DNA of 64,000 bases from Bacteroidota bacterium (GCA_947487525.1 CANKWR010000003.1:21394-85393), one strand, 5' to 3'; positions 1 through 9,773 are shown, counted from the first letter of the stretch. Program-made: numbers and translations. The notes: generated by a model not told the origin, from the sequence alone.

Positions 1-80
1 TGACGCTAAAAGGCTTGCTTAGAATCCATTTGCAATTTCGCACCAAGGGGTGGGGATAAGGCTTTTATGACGCTAAGAAC

Positions 81-569
81 TTAAAATGTAAAGGAAGTTT
101 TATTTTTCGGGCTAGCCAATTCAAAGCTTTTTCTTTGGCCATTTGTTTTGGCATGTATAATATTGATTTGCGAGGGGTCAATGCCGAATAATATTTCGCA
201 ATAAACATCCAGTTGCTTTAGTTGTTTAATATTGTTAATTTCAAAATAGCTCCAAGTACTTTCTTTTTGAATTTCAAAACCAATAAAATCCATTTTACTT
301 TTTATCCCATTCGGCGTAAGGGCCAATTTTTTTTGAAGGTATAATTGAATATATTGTTCGGCTTTTTGCTTTTGCTTCGGGTCGGCCAAATCAAGTTTAA
401 TATTGTATTCTTTTTCTATTCTGGTTTCCAAGTCAGCTGTAAATGTGCGCACACTTATTTCAAGGCTGGCTTCTTTTTCATTGTGGTTGATATCAATCAC
501 AGACACGTAAAAAGGGTGTAGTAAGGTAATGAGTAAGGATGCAATTGGTTTTATTCCTATCCAAGCCAT
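81..569 (-). CDS. DUF6702-like hypothetical protein
   Basis: ORF; N-terminal hydrophobic segment; resembles conserved small Bacteroidota proteins. Confidence 0.6.
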   Translation of the reverse strand: MAWIGIKPIASLLITLLHPFYVSVIDINHNEKEASLEISVRTFTADLETRIEKEYNIKLDLADPKQKQKAEQYIQLYLQKKLALTPNGIKSKMDFIGFEIQKESTWSYFEINNIKQLKQLDVYCEILFGIDPSQINIIHAKTNGQRKSFELASPKNKTSFTF

Positions 570-629
570 ATTGTTTATATTTGTAAGTGTAAAGTTCCTA
601 ATTAATTACGGAGTCTAAAAATTTCATTT

Positions 630-1220
630 ATGGACGAATTGGGTATATACCTTCATTTAGGGTTTAAGCATATCTTAGATTGGGCTGCATGGGATCATAT
701 CCTTTTTGTATTGGTTTTGACCCTGCGCTACCAATGGACGGACTGGAAAAAGCTATTGATTTTGGTCACCGCCTTTACCATTGGTCATTCAGTTACTTTG
801 GCATTAAGCACCTTAAATTGGATTGACCTGCCATCGGATTGGATTGAAATACTAATTCCCGTAACCATCCTAATCACTGGAATTTCCAACTTTTGGGTGA
901 AATCCTTCCATTTTAAGTCAAAATACCCCCTAATTTACTTTTTAGCCCTGTTTTTTGGGTTGATTCATGGGTTAGGTTTCAGCAACTATCTTAAAAGTCT
1001 GCTAGGCCAAGCGGAATCGATACTTGGACCGCTCTTCACATTTAATATAGGTTTAGAGCTTGGACAGCTGCTGATAGTAGGTGGAATTTTAATTATTTCA
1101 TTTATATTCGTATCCCTATTGAAAGTAAAAAGAGAGCGGTATTTACAGATCGGATCTGTACTTTCCATTGCTTTTGCTTTAAATATGGTTTTGGAAAGAA
1201 TCTTACCGATTATTAAATAG
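630..1220 (+). CDS. HupE/UreJ-family membrane protein
   Basis: multi-TM ORF with HxxD..HxxFVLVLTLR and FGLIHGLGFSN motifs. Confidence 0.75.
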   Translation: MDELGIYLHLGFKHILDWAAWDHILFVLVLTLRYQWTDWKKLLILVTAFTIGHSVTLALSTLNWIDLPSDWIEILIPVTILITGISNFWVKSFHFKSKYPLIYFLALFFGLIHGLGFSNYLKSLLGQAESILGPLFTFNIGLELGQLLIVGGILIISFIFVSLLKVKRERYLQIGSVLSIAFALNMVLERILPIIK

Positions 1221-1233
1221 AAAAAAATCACCA

Positions 1234-3609
1234 ATGAAGAAACTATTGTCTCTCAGTTTTCTTTTATTGAGCACTAGCTCAGTAATTGTTGCGCAAGACA
1301 TTCGCAACAACCCTACCTCAAACCATGGAAACAAGTTTGAACAATTGGGTACTATTTTGCCTACACCGAACGAATACCGAACGGCGAGTGGAGCACCTGG
1401 ACCAAAGTATTGGCAACAACGTGCTGACTATGATATTAAGGCAACCCTTGATGAAAAGAACTTATTATTAACGGGTGCTGAAACGGTTACTTATTTCAAT
1501 AACTCACCTGATGTATTGACTTATTTGTGGTTACAATTGGATGAGAATGAACATAGTTCAACCAAGAATGCCGGTTATCCTGAGGGTAGTTCATTGGGTA
1601 GAGGAATGAGCCCTGCAACCATTGATAAATTGGCAGAAGAAAAAACAGAGAATGGCTTAGGCGTGAATATCAAAAAAGTAACCGATGCCTTGGGCGCCAA
1701 TTTAAAATACACCGTGAATAAAACCATGATGCGTATTGAATTGCCGACTGCATTAAAGCCAGGTCAAAAATTTGCCTTCAAAATAAAATGGGATTATAAA
1801 ATTACCGACCGTATGACAATTGGTGGTCGTGGTGGTTATGAGTATTTCCCAGAAGACGGCAACTATTTATTTACCATGGCACAATGGTTCCCACGTTTAT
1901 GTGTGTACTCTGACTTTCAAGGATGGCAACACCATCAGTTCACAGGAAGAGGAGAGTTTGCCTTAGCTTTTGGAAATTACAAAGTGGCAATCACCGTTCC
2001 TGCTGACCACGTAGTTATGTCTACAGGAGAGTGTAAAAATTATCCAGCGGTATTGAGCCCTGCGCAGTTGGCAAGATGGAATAAAGCACAAACTTCTTAT
2101 ACTGAACCTATTGAAGTAGTTACTTTAGAGGAAGCTAAAAATGCAGAAAAAAATCCGGTAAAAACAACTAAAACTTGGATATTCGATGCTAAAAATGTCC
2201 GTGACTTTGCTTTTGGTAGTAGCCGTAAATTTATATGGGATGCCTTAGCAACCGATGTAGAAGGAAAGAAAGTAATGAGCATGAGTGCTTATGGTAAAGA
2301 AGCTTATGGCTTATACCGTAAGTTTTCTACAAAAGCAGTAGCGCATACTATAAAATCTTATTCTAAGTTTTCTATTCCTTATCCATACCCTGTAGCACAA
2401 AGTATTGAAGCAGCCAATGGGATGGAATATCCAATGATTTGCTTCAACTATGGCCGTACCGAAAAAGACGGTACTTATACAGAAGCAACTAAGAATGGCA
2501 TGTTGGGTGTGGTGATTCACGAAGTGGGTCACAATTTCTTCCCCATGATTGTAAACTCTGATGAGCGTCAATGGTCTTGGATGGACGAGGGATTAAATTC
2601 TTACGTACAATATTTAACACAAGAATTATACGATAATAAATTCCCATCAAGAGGGGGTCCAGCTTGGTCAATCGTAGATTACATGAAGTTACCAAAGGAT
2701 CAATTAGAGCCAATCATGACCAACAGTGAAAACATTATTGGTTTTGGACCTAATGCCTACACAAAGCCAGCAACTGGATTAAATATTTTACGTGAAACCA
2801 TTATGGGTCGTGAATTATTTGATTATTCATTTAAAGAATATGCAAGACGTTGGGCATTTAAACATCCAACACCAGCCGATTTGTTCAGAACAATTGAAGA
2901 TGCAAGTGCGGAGGATTTAGACTGGTTCTGGAGAGGATGGTTTTACAGCATTGATCCTTGTGACATTGCTATTGATACAGTTAAACATGCAGTGTACGAT
3001 GCAACTGCAGCTGCCCCAACGCCTAGAGGTGGTGGAATGCAAAGAAATTTGGACAAGCCTGCGGTGAATGCTTTTGAGGATATCTCCAAAATCAGAAATA
3101 GAGAGGACAAGTCTATCGTGTTCTTAACAGATGTAGATACTACTTTACGTGATTTTTATTGGAGATATGACAGAGGTATTGAGCCTTACGATTCAGAAAC
3201 AAAGCAACCAATGCCAAGCTTTGGCACACCTACTGTTTTAGGAGATGACGAAAAAGCAAAATATGCGAATGCTAATTTGTATGAAATCACTTTCTTAAAC
3301 AAAGGCGGATTGGTAATGCCAATTATTGTTGAATTTACTTTTGCAGATGGCACTAAGGAAACTAAGCGTATCCCTGCTCAAATTTGGAGAAAAAATGAAA
3401 ATAAAGTAACCAAAGTATTTTACACCAATAAAAAAGCAGTGTCTATTAAGTTAGATCCAATGCGTGAAACTGCTGACATTGATGAGACCAATAATAGCTG
3501 GCCTAATTTCACGGAGCCTAGTAAATTCACTTTGTTCAAAACGAAATCAGTTGGTCGTGGTCAATCTTTTGGATTGTCCCCAATGCAAGCTGCAGCAAAC
3601 AAGAAGTAA
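1234..3609 (+). CDS. M1 family metallopeptidase, exported
   Basis: signal peptide; HEVGH...WMDEGLNSYVQ zinc-peptidase motif. Confidence 0.9.
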   Translation: MKKLLSLSFLLLSTSSVIVAQDIRNNPTSNHGNKFEQLGTILPTPNEYRTASGAPGPKYWQQRADYDIKATLDEKNLLLTGAETVTYFNNSPDVLTYLWLQLDENEHSSTKNAGYPEGSSLGRGMSPATIDKLAEEKTENGLGVNIKKVTDALGANLKYTVNKTMMRIELPTALKPGQKFAFKIKWDYKITDRMTIGGRGGYEYFPEDGNYLFTMAQWFPRLCVYSDFQGWQHHQFTGRGEFALAFGNYKVAITVPADHVVMSTGECKNYPAVLSPAQLARWNKAQTSYTEPIEVVTLEEAKNAEKNPVKTTKTWIFDAKNVRDFAFGSSRKFIWDALATDVEGKKVMSMSAYGKEAYGLYRKFSTKAVAHTIKSYSKFSIPYPYPVAQSIEAANGMEYPMICFNYGRTEKDGTYTEATKNGMLGVVIHEVGHNFFPMIVNSDERQWSWMDEGLNSYVQYLTQELYDNKFPSRGGPAWSIVDYMKLPKDQLEPIMTNSENIIGFGPNAYTKPATGLNILRETIMGRELFDYSFKEYARRWAFKHPTPADLFRTIEDASAEDLDWFWRGWFYSIDPCDIAIDTVKHAVYDATAAAPTPRGGGMQRNLDKPAVNAFEDISKIRNREDKSIVFLTDVDTTLRDFYWRYDRGIEPYDSETKQPMPSFGTPTVLGDDEKAKYANANLYEITFLNKGGLVMPIIVEFTFADGTKETKRIPAQIWRKNENKVTKVFYTNKKAVSIKLDPMRETADIDETNNSWPNFTEPSKFTLFKTKSVGRGQSFGLSPMQAAANKK

Positions 3610-3629
3610 TAGTAAGTACTGGATATAAT

Positions 3630-3661
3630 AAAAAAGCCCCTGAATTTTCAGGGGCTTTTTT
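3630..3661. terminator. bidirectional intrinsic terminator between convergent genes
   Basis: AAAAAAGCCCCTGAA-tt-TTCAGGGGCTTTTTT inverted repeat. Confidence 0.85.
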
Positions 3662-3701
3662 ATTGCGCTTATGTATGCATGCTAAATTCTTTTCACATCC
3701 G

Positions 3702-4790
3702 TTATTTCTTTTTCTTCTCCTCAGCTACTTTTGCATCTTCTTCCAATTTATGTGCAGCCGATTTATAGTTTTTCCATTTCGTAATGGCCGCTTGAATATC
3801 GCTTGGTAATTCACTTTCAAAACGCATTAGCTTTTCGGTGGTTGGATGCACAAAACCAAGGGTGGCTGCATGTAAGGCACATCTTGGACAGGCTTCAAAA
3901 CAATTGTCTACGAATTGTTTGTACTTCGTATAGATAGTGCCTTTTAAAATGCGATCGCCTCCATATTCATTGTCATTAAATAAAGTGTGTCCAATATGTT
4001 TCATGTGCACACGTATTTGATGCGTACGTCCCGTTTCTAAGATACAAGATACCAGGGTCGTGTAATTGTATCTTTCAATTACTTTATAATGGGTAATGGC
4101 ATGTTTGCCTACTTCACCCTCAGGATAAGCGTCAAACATTTTTCTAAATGTTTTGTGTCGTGCAATATGCGCATTTACTGTGCCTTCGTCTTGTTCCATA
4201 TCTCCCCAAACGAGTGCTACATATTTTCTTTCTACCGTATGGTTGAAAAATTGTTTCGCTAAATGACTTGCCGCTTCGGCTGTTTTTGCCAATACAATTA
4301 ATCCAGTTGTGTTTTTATCAATTCGATGTACCAATCCAAAACGCGGTAAAACCTCTTCATTTAAATTGGGATTTTGAGAAAGTAAATGATGCGCAACCCC
4401 ATTTAACAAAGTGCCGGTATAATTTCCAATACCAGGATGCACTACCATATTAGCGGGTTTATTAATAACCATTACCGCCTCATCCTCATACACGATATCC
4501 AAATTCATTTGCTCTGGCTTCAATTCCGTATATTCTGGATTCACATAACTCATATAAGTAACCTCGTCTCCTGGGCGCGTTCGATAATTGCTTTTTACTA
4601 CTTTTCCATTCACGGTTAAAAAGCCGCCTTCGATGCCGTTTTGTAATTTACTTCGCGTCATGCCTTCAATACGCATTTGTACCCATTTGTCAATACGCAT
4701 CGGCTCCTGCCCTTTATCTACCATAAAAGTCAGTTTCTCGTAAACTTCCTCGTTATTTTCATCTTGTATTAAATCCTGTTCAGTTGACAT
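3702..4790 (-). CDS. RluA/RluD family pseudouridine synthase
   Basis: S4-like N-terminus, GLVHRIDKNTTGLIVLAKT motif, GRTHQIRVH. Confidence 0.9.
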   Translation of the reverse strand: MSTEQDLIQDENNEEVYEKLTFMVDKGQEPMRIDKWVQMRIEGMTRSKLQNGIEGGFLTVNGKVVKSNYRTRPGDEVTYMSYVNPEYTELKPEQMNLDIVYEDEAVMVINKPANMVVHPGIGNYTGTLLNGVAHHLLSQNPNLNEEVLPRFGLVHRIDKNTTGLIVLAKTAEAASHLAKQFFNHTVERKYVALVWGDMEQDEGTVNAHIARHKTFRKMFDAYPEGEVGKHAITHYKVIERYNYTTLVSCILETGRTHQIRVHMKHIGHTLFNDNEYGGDRILKGTIYTKYKQFVDNCFEACPRCALHAATLGFVHPTTEKLMRFESELPSDIQAAITKWKNYKSAAHKLEEDAKVAEEKKKK

Positions 4791-4794
4791 GTTG

Positions 4795-4802
4795 CAAAAG
4801 TA
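4795..4802 (-). promoter_or_regulatory. Bacteroidota -7 element (TACTTTTG) upstream of the pseudouridine synthase
   Basis: TAnnTTTG match 4 nt upstream of the ATG; no clear -33 TTG seen. Confidence 0.4.
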
Positions 4803-4822
4803 GGATATTGCAGCTTAGTTTG

Positions 4823-4830
4823 TAACTTTG
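4823..4830 (+). promoter_or_regulatory. Bacteroidota -7 element (TAACTTTG) upstream of lipB
   Basis: TAnnTTTG match 4 nt upstream of the ATG; no clear -33 TTG at standard spacing. Confidence 0.4.
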
Positions 4831-4834
4831 TTCC

Positions 4835-5542
4835 ATGCGTCAACAAGTATATTTTGAAGATTTAGGGGTTAAATCCTATCAACCTACATGGGATTACCAG
4901 GAGGCGCTATTGGCTGCGAATACGCAAATCAAATCCAAAGCAAGGGAAAAGGAGGAAGATGTGCGCCAAACAGCCACTGAACATCGATTGTTGTTTGTGG
5001 AGCATCCAGCCGTATTTACTTTGGGAAAAAATGGCAAAAGGGAGCATGTTTTGGTTTCGGAGGAACATTTAAATAAGCTGGGGATTGAGTTTTTTCATAT
5101 CAATAGAGGAGGCGATATTACCTATCATGGACCTCAACAAATTGTGGGCTATCCCATTTTAGACTTGGACAAATTTAAAACCGATTTAGGCTGGTATTTA
5201 AGAAGTTTGGAGCAAGTCATTATTGACACGATTGCAGAATATGGGTTGGTTGGACAAAGAAGTGCTGGAGAAACGGGCGTTTGGTTACAACCCGATGATC
5301 CATTTATGGCGCGTAAAATTTGTGCCATGGGCATTAAATGCAGTAGATGGGTTACCATGCATGGCTTTGCATTAAATGTAAATCCAGACCTCTCTCATTT
5401 TGAATACATTGTTCCCTGTGGAATACAAGGGAAAACGGTTACGTCCTTAGAAAAAGAATTAGGGTACAAAGTGAATTATGCGGAAGTGAAAGAGAAAATC
5501 AAAAAACATTTTCAGCGCATTTTTGAAGTCGATTTTATCTAA
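4835..5542 (+). CDS. lipB: lipoyl(octanoyl) transferase LipB
   Basis: HPAVFTLGKNG, RGGDITYHGPQQIVGYPILDL motifs. Confidence 0.93.
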   Translation: MRQQVYFEDLGVKSYQPTWDYQEALLAANTQIKSKAREKEEDVRQTATEHRLLFVEHPAVFTLGKNGKREHVLVSEEHLNKLGIEFFHINRGGDITYHGPQQIVGYPILDLDKFKTDLGWYLRSLEQVIIDTIAEYGLVGQRSAGETGVWLQPDDPFMARKICAMGIKCSRWVTMHGFALNVNPDLSHFEYIVPCGIQGKTVTSLEKELGYKVNYAEVKEKIKKHFQRIFEVDFI

Positions 5543-5586
5543 GGATACAATCGGGTACGCAAATGATTTTTCAAAAATGAATCTTT

Positions 5587-6492
5587 TTAATCAAATGCGA
5601 GTACTCCTTTTTCAAGGGATCTATTTCCTTGTAAACCTCCGCTATGAATAATTAATACTTTACTATTCGGATTAAAATAATTAGCATGCATTAATTGTTC
5701 CACAGCGTAAAATACTTTTCCAGTGTAAACAATGTCAGTAGGGATGGAAGCATGCTCCCACAAGCGGTTCATAAATTCAATTTGCTCGGGCGTTGTTTTT
5801 GCATATCCCCCTTGATGAAATTGATGCAACAAAATAAAGTTTGCATTTTTATCGTCCAACAATTCAGTAATTTCTGTGTGGATCGTGCCTTCGTTTTTTA
5901 AAACAGGGATACCAATTATTTTCTGGTGCTTAGCTACTGCATTGATGATTCCTGCAATCATAGTACCTGTGCCCACTGCACAAATAATATAATCGTATTG
6001 ATGTAATTTGTTTTTTTGATTTATTTCCCAATCGGTAATCATAGTAGAAGCGCCATTAGCACCTAATGGTGAATAGGCGCCCTCGTTAATATAGTATGTT
6101 TTATGATAGACATTTCCGATCATAGGCATAAGTGCATCTTTCTTTTCGTGAAAATGGGTTCTCCCTAAATAAATAATTTCCATACCATAGGCTTTGGCTT
6201 CTTGAATAGTTGGCGTGACAGGTTCGCTTTCATTGCTTCTTACATAACCAATACTTTTAAAACCGTTGAGTTGTGCAGTATATGCAAGGGCAACGAGGTG
6301 ATTAGAATAAGGACCACCAAAACTTGCTATGGTAGTTGCCTGGCTTTTTATCGCTCCTTGTATATAATAGCGCAACTTATACCACTTATTGCCACTTACA
6401 ATTGGATGAATTTGGTCCAGCCTTAAAGTATCAAAGGAAACTTGATTATCGCTTAAATAGGGGATAGGCTCAATGCTTGGACTTGGGTTCAA
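5587..6492 (-). CDS. 1-aminocyclopropane-1-carboxylate deaminase/D-cysteine desulfhydrase-like PLP enzyme
   Basis: GNKWYKLRYY, FGGPYSNHLVALA motifs. Confidence 0.85.
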   Translation of the reverse strand: MNPSPSIEPIPYLSDNQVSFDTLRLDQIHPIVSGNKWYKLRYYIQGAIKSQATTIASFGGPYSNHLVALAYTAQLNGFKSIGYVRSNESEPVTPTIQEAKAYGMEIIYLGRTHFHEKKDALMPMIGNVYHKTYYINEGAYSPLGANGASTMITDWEINQKNKLHQYDYIICAVGTGTMIAGIINAVAKHQKIIGIPVLKNEGTIHTEITELLDDKNANFILLHQFHQGGYAKTTPEQIEFMNRLWEHASIPTDIVYTGKVFYAVEQLMHANYFNPNSKVLIIHSGGLQGNRSLEKGVLAFD

Positions 6493-6555
6493 TCTGTTTA
6501 TTTTTAATGAAAATCAGCTATTTTTGTAACCAGTATTTTACAATAAGTAAAAGTA

Positions 6556-7458
6556 ATGAGTGCACCTACATTAGTGATTTTAGCAGCGGGCATGGCAAGT
6601 AGATATGGTAGTCAAAAGCAAACGGAAGGGTTTGGTCCCAATGGGGAAACCATTATGGACTATTCAATTTATGATGCGATAAGAGCTGGATTTGGCAAAG
6701 TGGTTTTCATTATTAGAGAAGACTTTAGCGAAGCTTTTAAGGCAAGTTTTGAGCCAAAACTAAAAGGCAAAGTAGCCACCAAATATGTTTTTCAAGCCTT
6801 GGATAAGTTTACGGAGGGGAAACAAATCAACCCCGATCGAATAAAGCCTTGGGGGACTGCCCATGCTGTATTGTGCACAAAAGGTATCGTGAATGAACCC
6901 TTTGCCGTAATTAATGCGGACGATTACTATGGAGCTGAGGCATTTGTGCAGGCGTATCAATTTTTAACGAAGGAATGCAATGACCAAACCTATTGTATTT
7001 TAGGGTATGAGCTATCAAATACCTTAAGTGAAAATGGAACCGTGAGTAGAGGTGTGTGTAGTGTAGATGAAAACAATACTTTGACAAAAATTGTTGAGCG
7101 CACAAAAATTTATAGAAAAGAAGGGGGTATCGTATTTGAAGAAGAGGGTATTGAAAGCCCATTGAAGGAAGACACTAGAGTGAGTATGAATTTCATGTGC
7201 TTTGCGCCTAATTTTATTGATTTTTGTGAGCAAGAGTTTGATCTTTTTTTAGAAAAACAAGGGCAAGCATTAAAATCAGAATTTTACATTCCTTATGTTG
7301 CCGGTCAATTTTCTAATTTAGGATTAGGGGTTGTTAAAGTAATTGCTACCAATGCAAAATGGTTTGGGGTTACGTATAAAGAGGACGCTCCAATGGTAAA
7401 GGCCAATATTAATGCACTTGTTGCTGGCCATATTTATCCTGCCAACTTATGGAGTTAA
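6556..7458 (+). CDS. sugar-phosphate nucleotidyltransferase-like protein
   Basis: LAAGMASRYGSQKQTEGFGPNGE and NADDYYG motifs. Confidence 0.85.
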   Translation: MSAPTLVILAAGMASRYGSQKQTEGFGPNGETIMDYSIYDAIRAGFGKVVFIIREDFSEAFKASFEPKLKGKVATKYVFQALDKFTEGKQINPDRIKPWGTAHAVLCTKGIVNEPFAVINADDYYGAEAFVQAYQFLTKECNDQTYCILGYELSNTLSENGTVSRGVCSVDENNTLTKIVERTKIYRKEGGIVFEEEGIESPLKEDTRVSMNFMCFAPNFIDFCEQEFDLFLEKQGQALKSEFYIPYVAGQFSNLGLGVVKVIATNAKWFGVTYKEDAPMVKANINALVAGHIYPANLWS

Positions 7459-7495
7459 CGCGATTGAGTTTACAATAAACATAAAAAATAAACAT

Positions 7496-7531
7496 AAAAA
7501 AAAGAGTCAACGATTGTTGACTCTTTTTTTT
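7496..7531. terminator. bidirectional intrinsic terminator
   Basis: AAAAAAAAGAGTCAAC-gatt-GTTGACTCTTTTTTTT. Confidence 0.85.
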
Positions 7532-7546
7532 ATGTGGGGGTTCTTA

Positions 7547-8650
7547 TTAATTAAAAGAACGAATATTGTAAATATAATTTTTCAAATTGCTTATCTGCTT
7601 CTTTCTGTCACCAGATCCAGTTGATTTCTTTGTAAATTTTATGGAATTCTCTTTGGAAGCAGCTTCAATGACATCAAATATTTTTGATGATTTAATTGCG
7701 AAAGCAACACCCTCTGCTTGTTTTTGACGTGTATTGATAATGCCAATAAGTTCCGCATTGTCATTGAAAACAGGCGCTCCAGAATAGCCAGGATTAGCAC
7801 TAATTTGAATTTGGAATGCATTGCTATCTCCTTCAAAACCAGATTGCGCACTTAGGTATCCTTTACCATATACAATATCATTGTCGCTTCTTGGATAGCC
7901 TAGTGTGTATATTTCTTCTCCTAATTCAGTTTTCTTATTTCTAATTGAATATGGAATTGATTTTGGTTGTATAAAATCGGAGTCTTCTATTTTTAACAAT
8001 GCCAAGTCACTTGCTTTATCGGTATAAATGATGGTAGCATTCAATTCCTGACCAGTACTACTTATTACGATAGCGTCATCCCCTTTTAAAACGTGTGCAT
8101 TGGTGATGATATAGCCTTTTATATCAATTAAAAATCCGGATCCTCCACTAATTAATTTCGCATTTTCTGGAAGCTTGGTTTTCACTTCATTTAATAAGTG
8201 TCCTTGTACTTTTTGATTATTCTTGATAATCTCAATTGCTTTACTAAGCTGTAATACTTGAGAGCCATTTAAACTTGGTGAAAAATACATCATCATCACC
8301 GTGGTCATCCCAGCGATAAATCCACCAACCGAAGCAGCAATGGCGGTTACTTTTTTGTATTTGCTCCAAAGCTGAATAACCTTGTATTTTGTAGAAGATT
8401 CGTTGATTGGTGCCCAGGTTCCAGCTTCAAATAAAGTATTGAAAGTGATTTCAGATAATTTGGAGAAGTTTTTACGCTTTGCAAAGTTTTCCATTTCATG
8501 TAAAAACATGCTATGCTCAACCACCATTTGGTCGATATCTGGGGTACTCTTACGAATGGACTCAAATTGAGCAGCCTCTGTAGCGGACATTTTGCCTGCT
8601 AAGTACTTTTCAATCGCTTCTAATAATTGTATATCGTCCATTGTTGTCAT
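7547..8650 (-). CDS. anti-sigma-like N-terminus + TM + trypsin-like (HtrA-type) serine protease
   Basis: cytoplasmic alpha-helical N-terminus, single TM, ITNAHVLKG...DLALLKIE...GYSGAPVFN catalytic motifs; directly downstream of an ECF sigma gene. Confidence 0.8.
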   Translation of the reverse strand: MTTMDDIQLLEAIEKYLAGKMSATEAAQFESIRKSTPDIDQMVVEHSMFLHEMENFAKRKNFSKLSEITFNTLFEAGTWAPINESSTKYKVIQLWSKYKKVTAIAASVGGFIAGMTTVMMMYFSPSLNGSQVLQLSKAIEIIKNNQKVQGHLLNEVKTKLPENAKLISGGSGFLIDIKGYIITNAHVLKGDDAIVISSTGQELNATIIYTDKASDLALLKIEDSDFIQPKSIPYSIRNKKTELGEEIYTLGYPRSDNDIVYGKGYLSAQSGFEGDSNAFQIQISANPGYSGAPVFNDNAELIGIINTRQKQAEGVAFAIKSSKIFDVIEAASKENSIKFTKKSTGSGDRKKQISNLKNYIYNIRSFN

Positions 8651-8659
8651 TCTATTATT

Positions 8660-9250
8660 TTAATCTCCAATGTTGTATTGTGCAAAAAACAGCTTTTTCA
8701 ACCGCAACAAACATTTATATTTTTGGTTTTTGGCATTGTCTGAATTGGTGTATCCAAATTCTGCCGCTAAAGCTTGCATGTCCTTTTTATTCAAATAATA
8801 CCCCTCTAACAAACTTTTGCAGGGTTCCCCAAGGCTGTTAAGTGCCCTGTCCATAATTGCAAAAGCAGCATCTTTTTTTGCAAAGTCGTCCATATCTATC
8901 TCCACCGATACGGATTCTTCCTCGGTACTTAAGGGAGCGCTGTACTTCCCCATTTGTTGTAACCTTTTGAGCCAGAGGTGTTTACAAATAGAAAATAGGT
9001 AGGTTTTTATTTGACAGGTAAGTGAAAATGAGTCGGTTTGTACTTTTTCATACAAAGTAATCATCGCTTCCTGAAAAACATCCCTTGCATCATCCAAAGA
9101 GCCGTTATTGTTGGTAACGAAATGCTGAATCATACCAAAATGGCTCTTATATAGCGCTTCTACCGCTCTAGAGTCATTGTTTGCGAGCCCTTTTAAAAGG
9201 GCTTGTTCGTTGTATTCGGCTTTCAATAGATTAATACTTTGTGAGGTCAA
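8660..9250 (-). CDS. ECF-type RNA polymerase sigma factor (start uncertain, TTG used)
   Basis: sigma-70 region 2 (DARDVFQEAMITLYEKVQ) and region 4-like C-terminus. Confidence 0.85.
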   Translation of the reverse strand: MTSQSINLLKAEYNEQALLKGLANNDSRAVEALYKSHFGMIQHFVTNNNGSLDDARDVFQEAMITLYEKVQTDSFSLTCQIKTYLFSICKHLWLKRLQQMGKYSAPLSTEEESVSVEIDMDDFAKKDAAFAIMDRALNSLGEPCKSLLEGYYLNKKDMQALAAEFGYTNSDNAKNQKYKCLLRLKKLFFAQYNIGD

Positions 9251-9362
9251 AAGTAACCCAAATTGCTTATTTAATTTATTTTTTGCTTTTTTGAGGTACT
9301 GGGGGTTACCTTTTAGCAGTTTCTGTATTAAAAGTATAAATTAATAATTAAAACCTTTCCAA

Positions 9363-9545
9363 ATGAAAAAAGTATTCGCAATTTTCGCTATCGCTGCATT
9401 AACTGCTTGTGGTGGTGCTTCAACTGAAGCAAAAACTGACACTGCTGCTACACCGGTAGACACTGCTTCTACATCTGTAGACACTGCTGCTAAAGCTTTA
9501 GATACTGCTGCTAAAGCGGTTGATACTGCTGCTAAGAAGAAGTAA
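9363..9545 (+). CDS. small lipoprotein with DTAAKAx heptapeptide repeats
   Basis: lipobox LTACGG; five repeated DTAxxxx units. Confidence 0.7.
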   Translation: MKKVFAIFAIAALTACGGASTEAKTDTAATPVDTASTSVDTAAKALDTAAKAVDTAAKKK

Positions 9546-9643
9546 TTAAACTTATTGGACTATTGGTCCTGAGTGGGGAAACCCATTCTAAAAGCTTGCC
9601 AACCAGTAGTTATCGAACAATTTTCATATGGCAAGCAATCGTT

Positions 9644-9677
9644 AAGCCGCCCTGTTTCAACAGGGGGGCTTTTTTTA
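9644..9677 (+). terminator. intrinsic terminator 1 downstream of small lipoprotein
   Basis: AAGCC-G-CCCTGT / ACAGGG-G-GGCTT hairpin followed by T-run. Confidence 0.8.
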
Positions 9678-9723
9678 TTTTGGGCCTTTTAAAGAATTTA
9701 AAGGCAATGAAGATCTACACATC

Positions 9724-9743
9724 AGATGCATGCGCATCTTTTT
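9724..9743 (+). terminator. terminator-like hairpin 2
   Basis: AGATGC-atgc-GCATCT followed by TTTT. Confidence 0.5.
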
Positions 9744-9748
9744 AAATT

Positions 9749-9773
9749 CAAAGTCCCTGGGGGACTTTGTTTT
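9749..9773 (+). terminator. terminator-like hairpin 3
   Basis: CAAAGTCCC-tgg-GGGACTTTG followed by TTTT. Confidence 0.6.

Noticed and set aside
1-76. TGACGCTAA direct repeat at 1-9 and 68-76
   Set aside because: Too short, at the window edge, with no associated mobile gene.
9563-9745. 60-aa ORF downstream of the small lipoprotein
   Set aside because: It spans two terminator hairpins and has no recognisable protein features.
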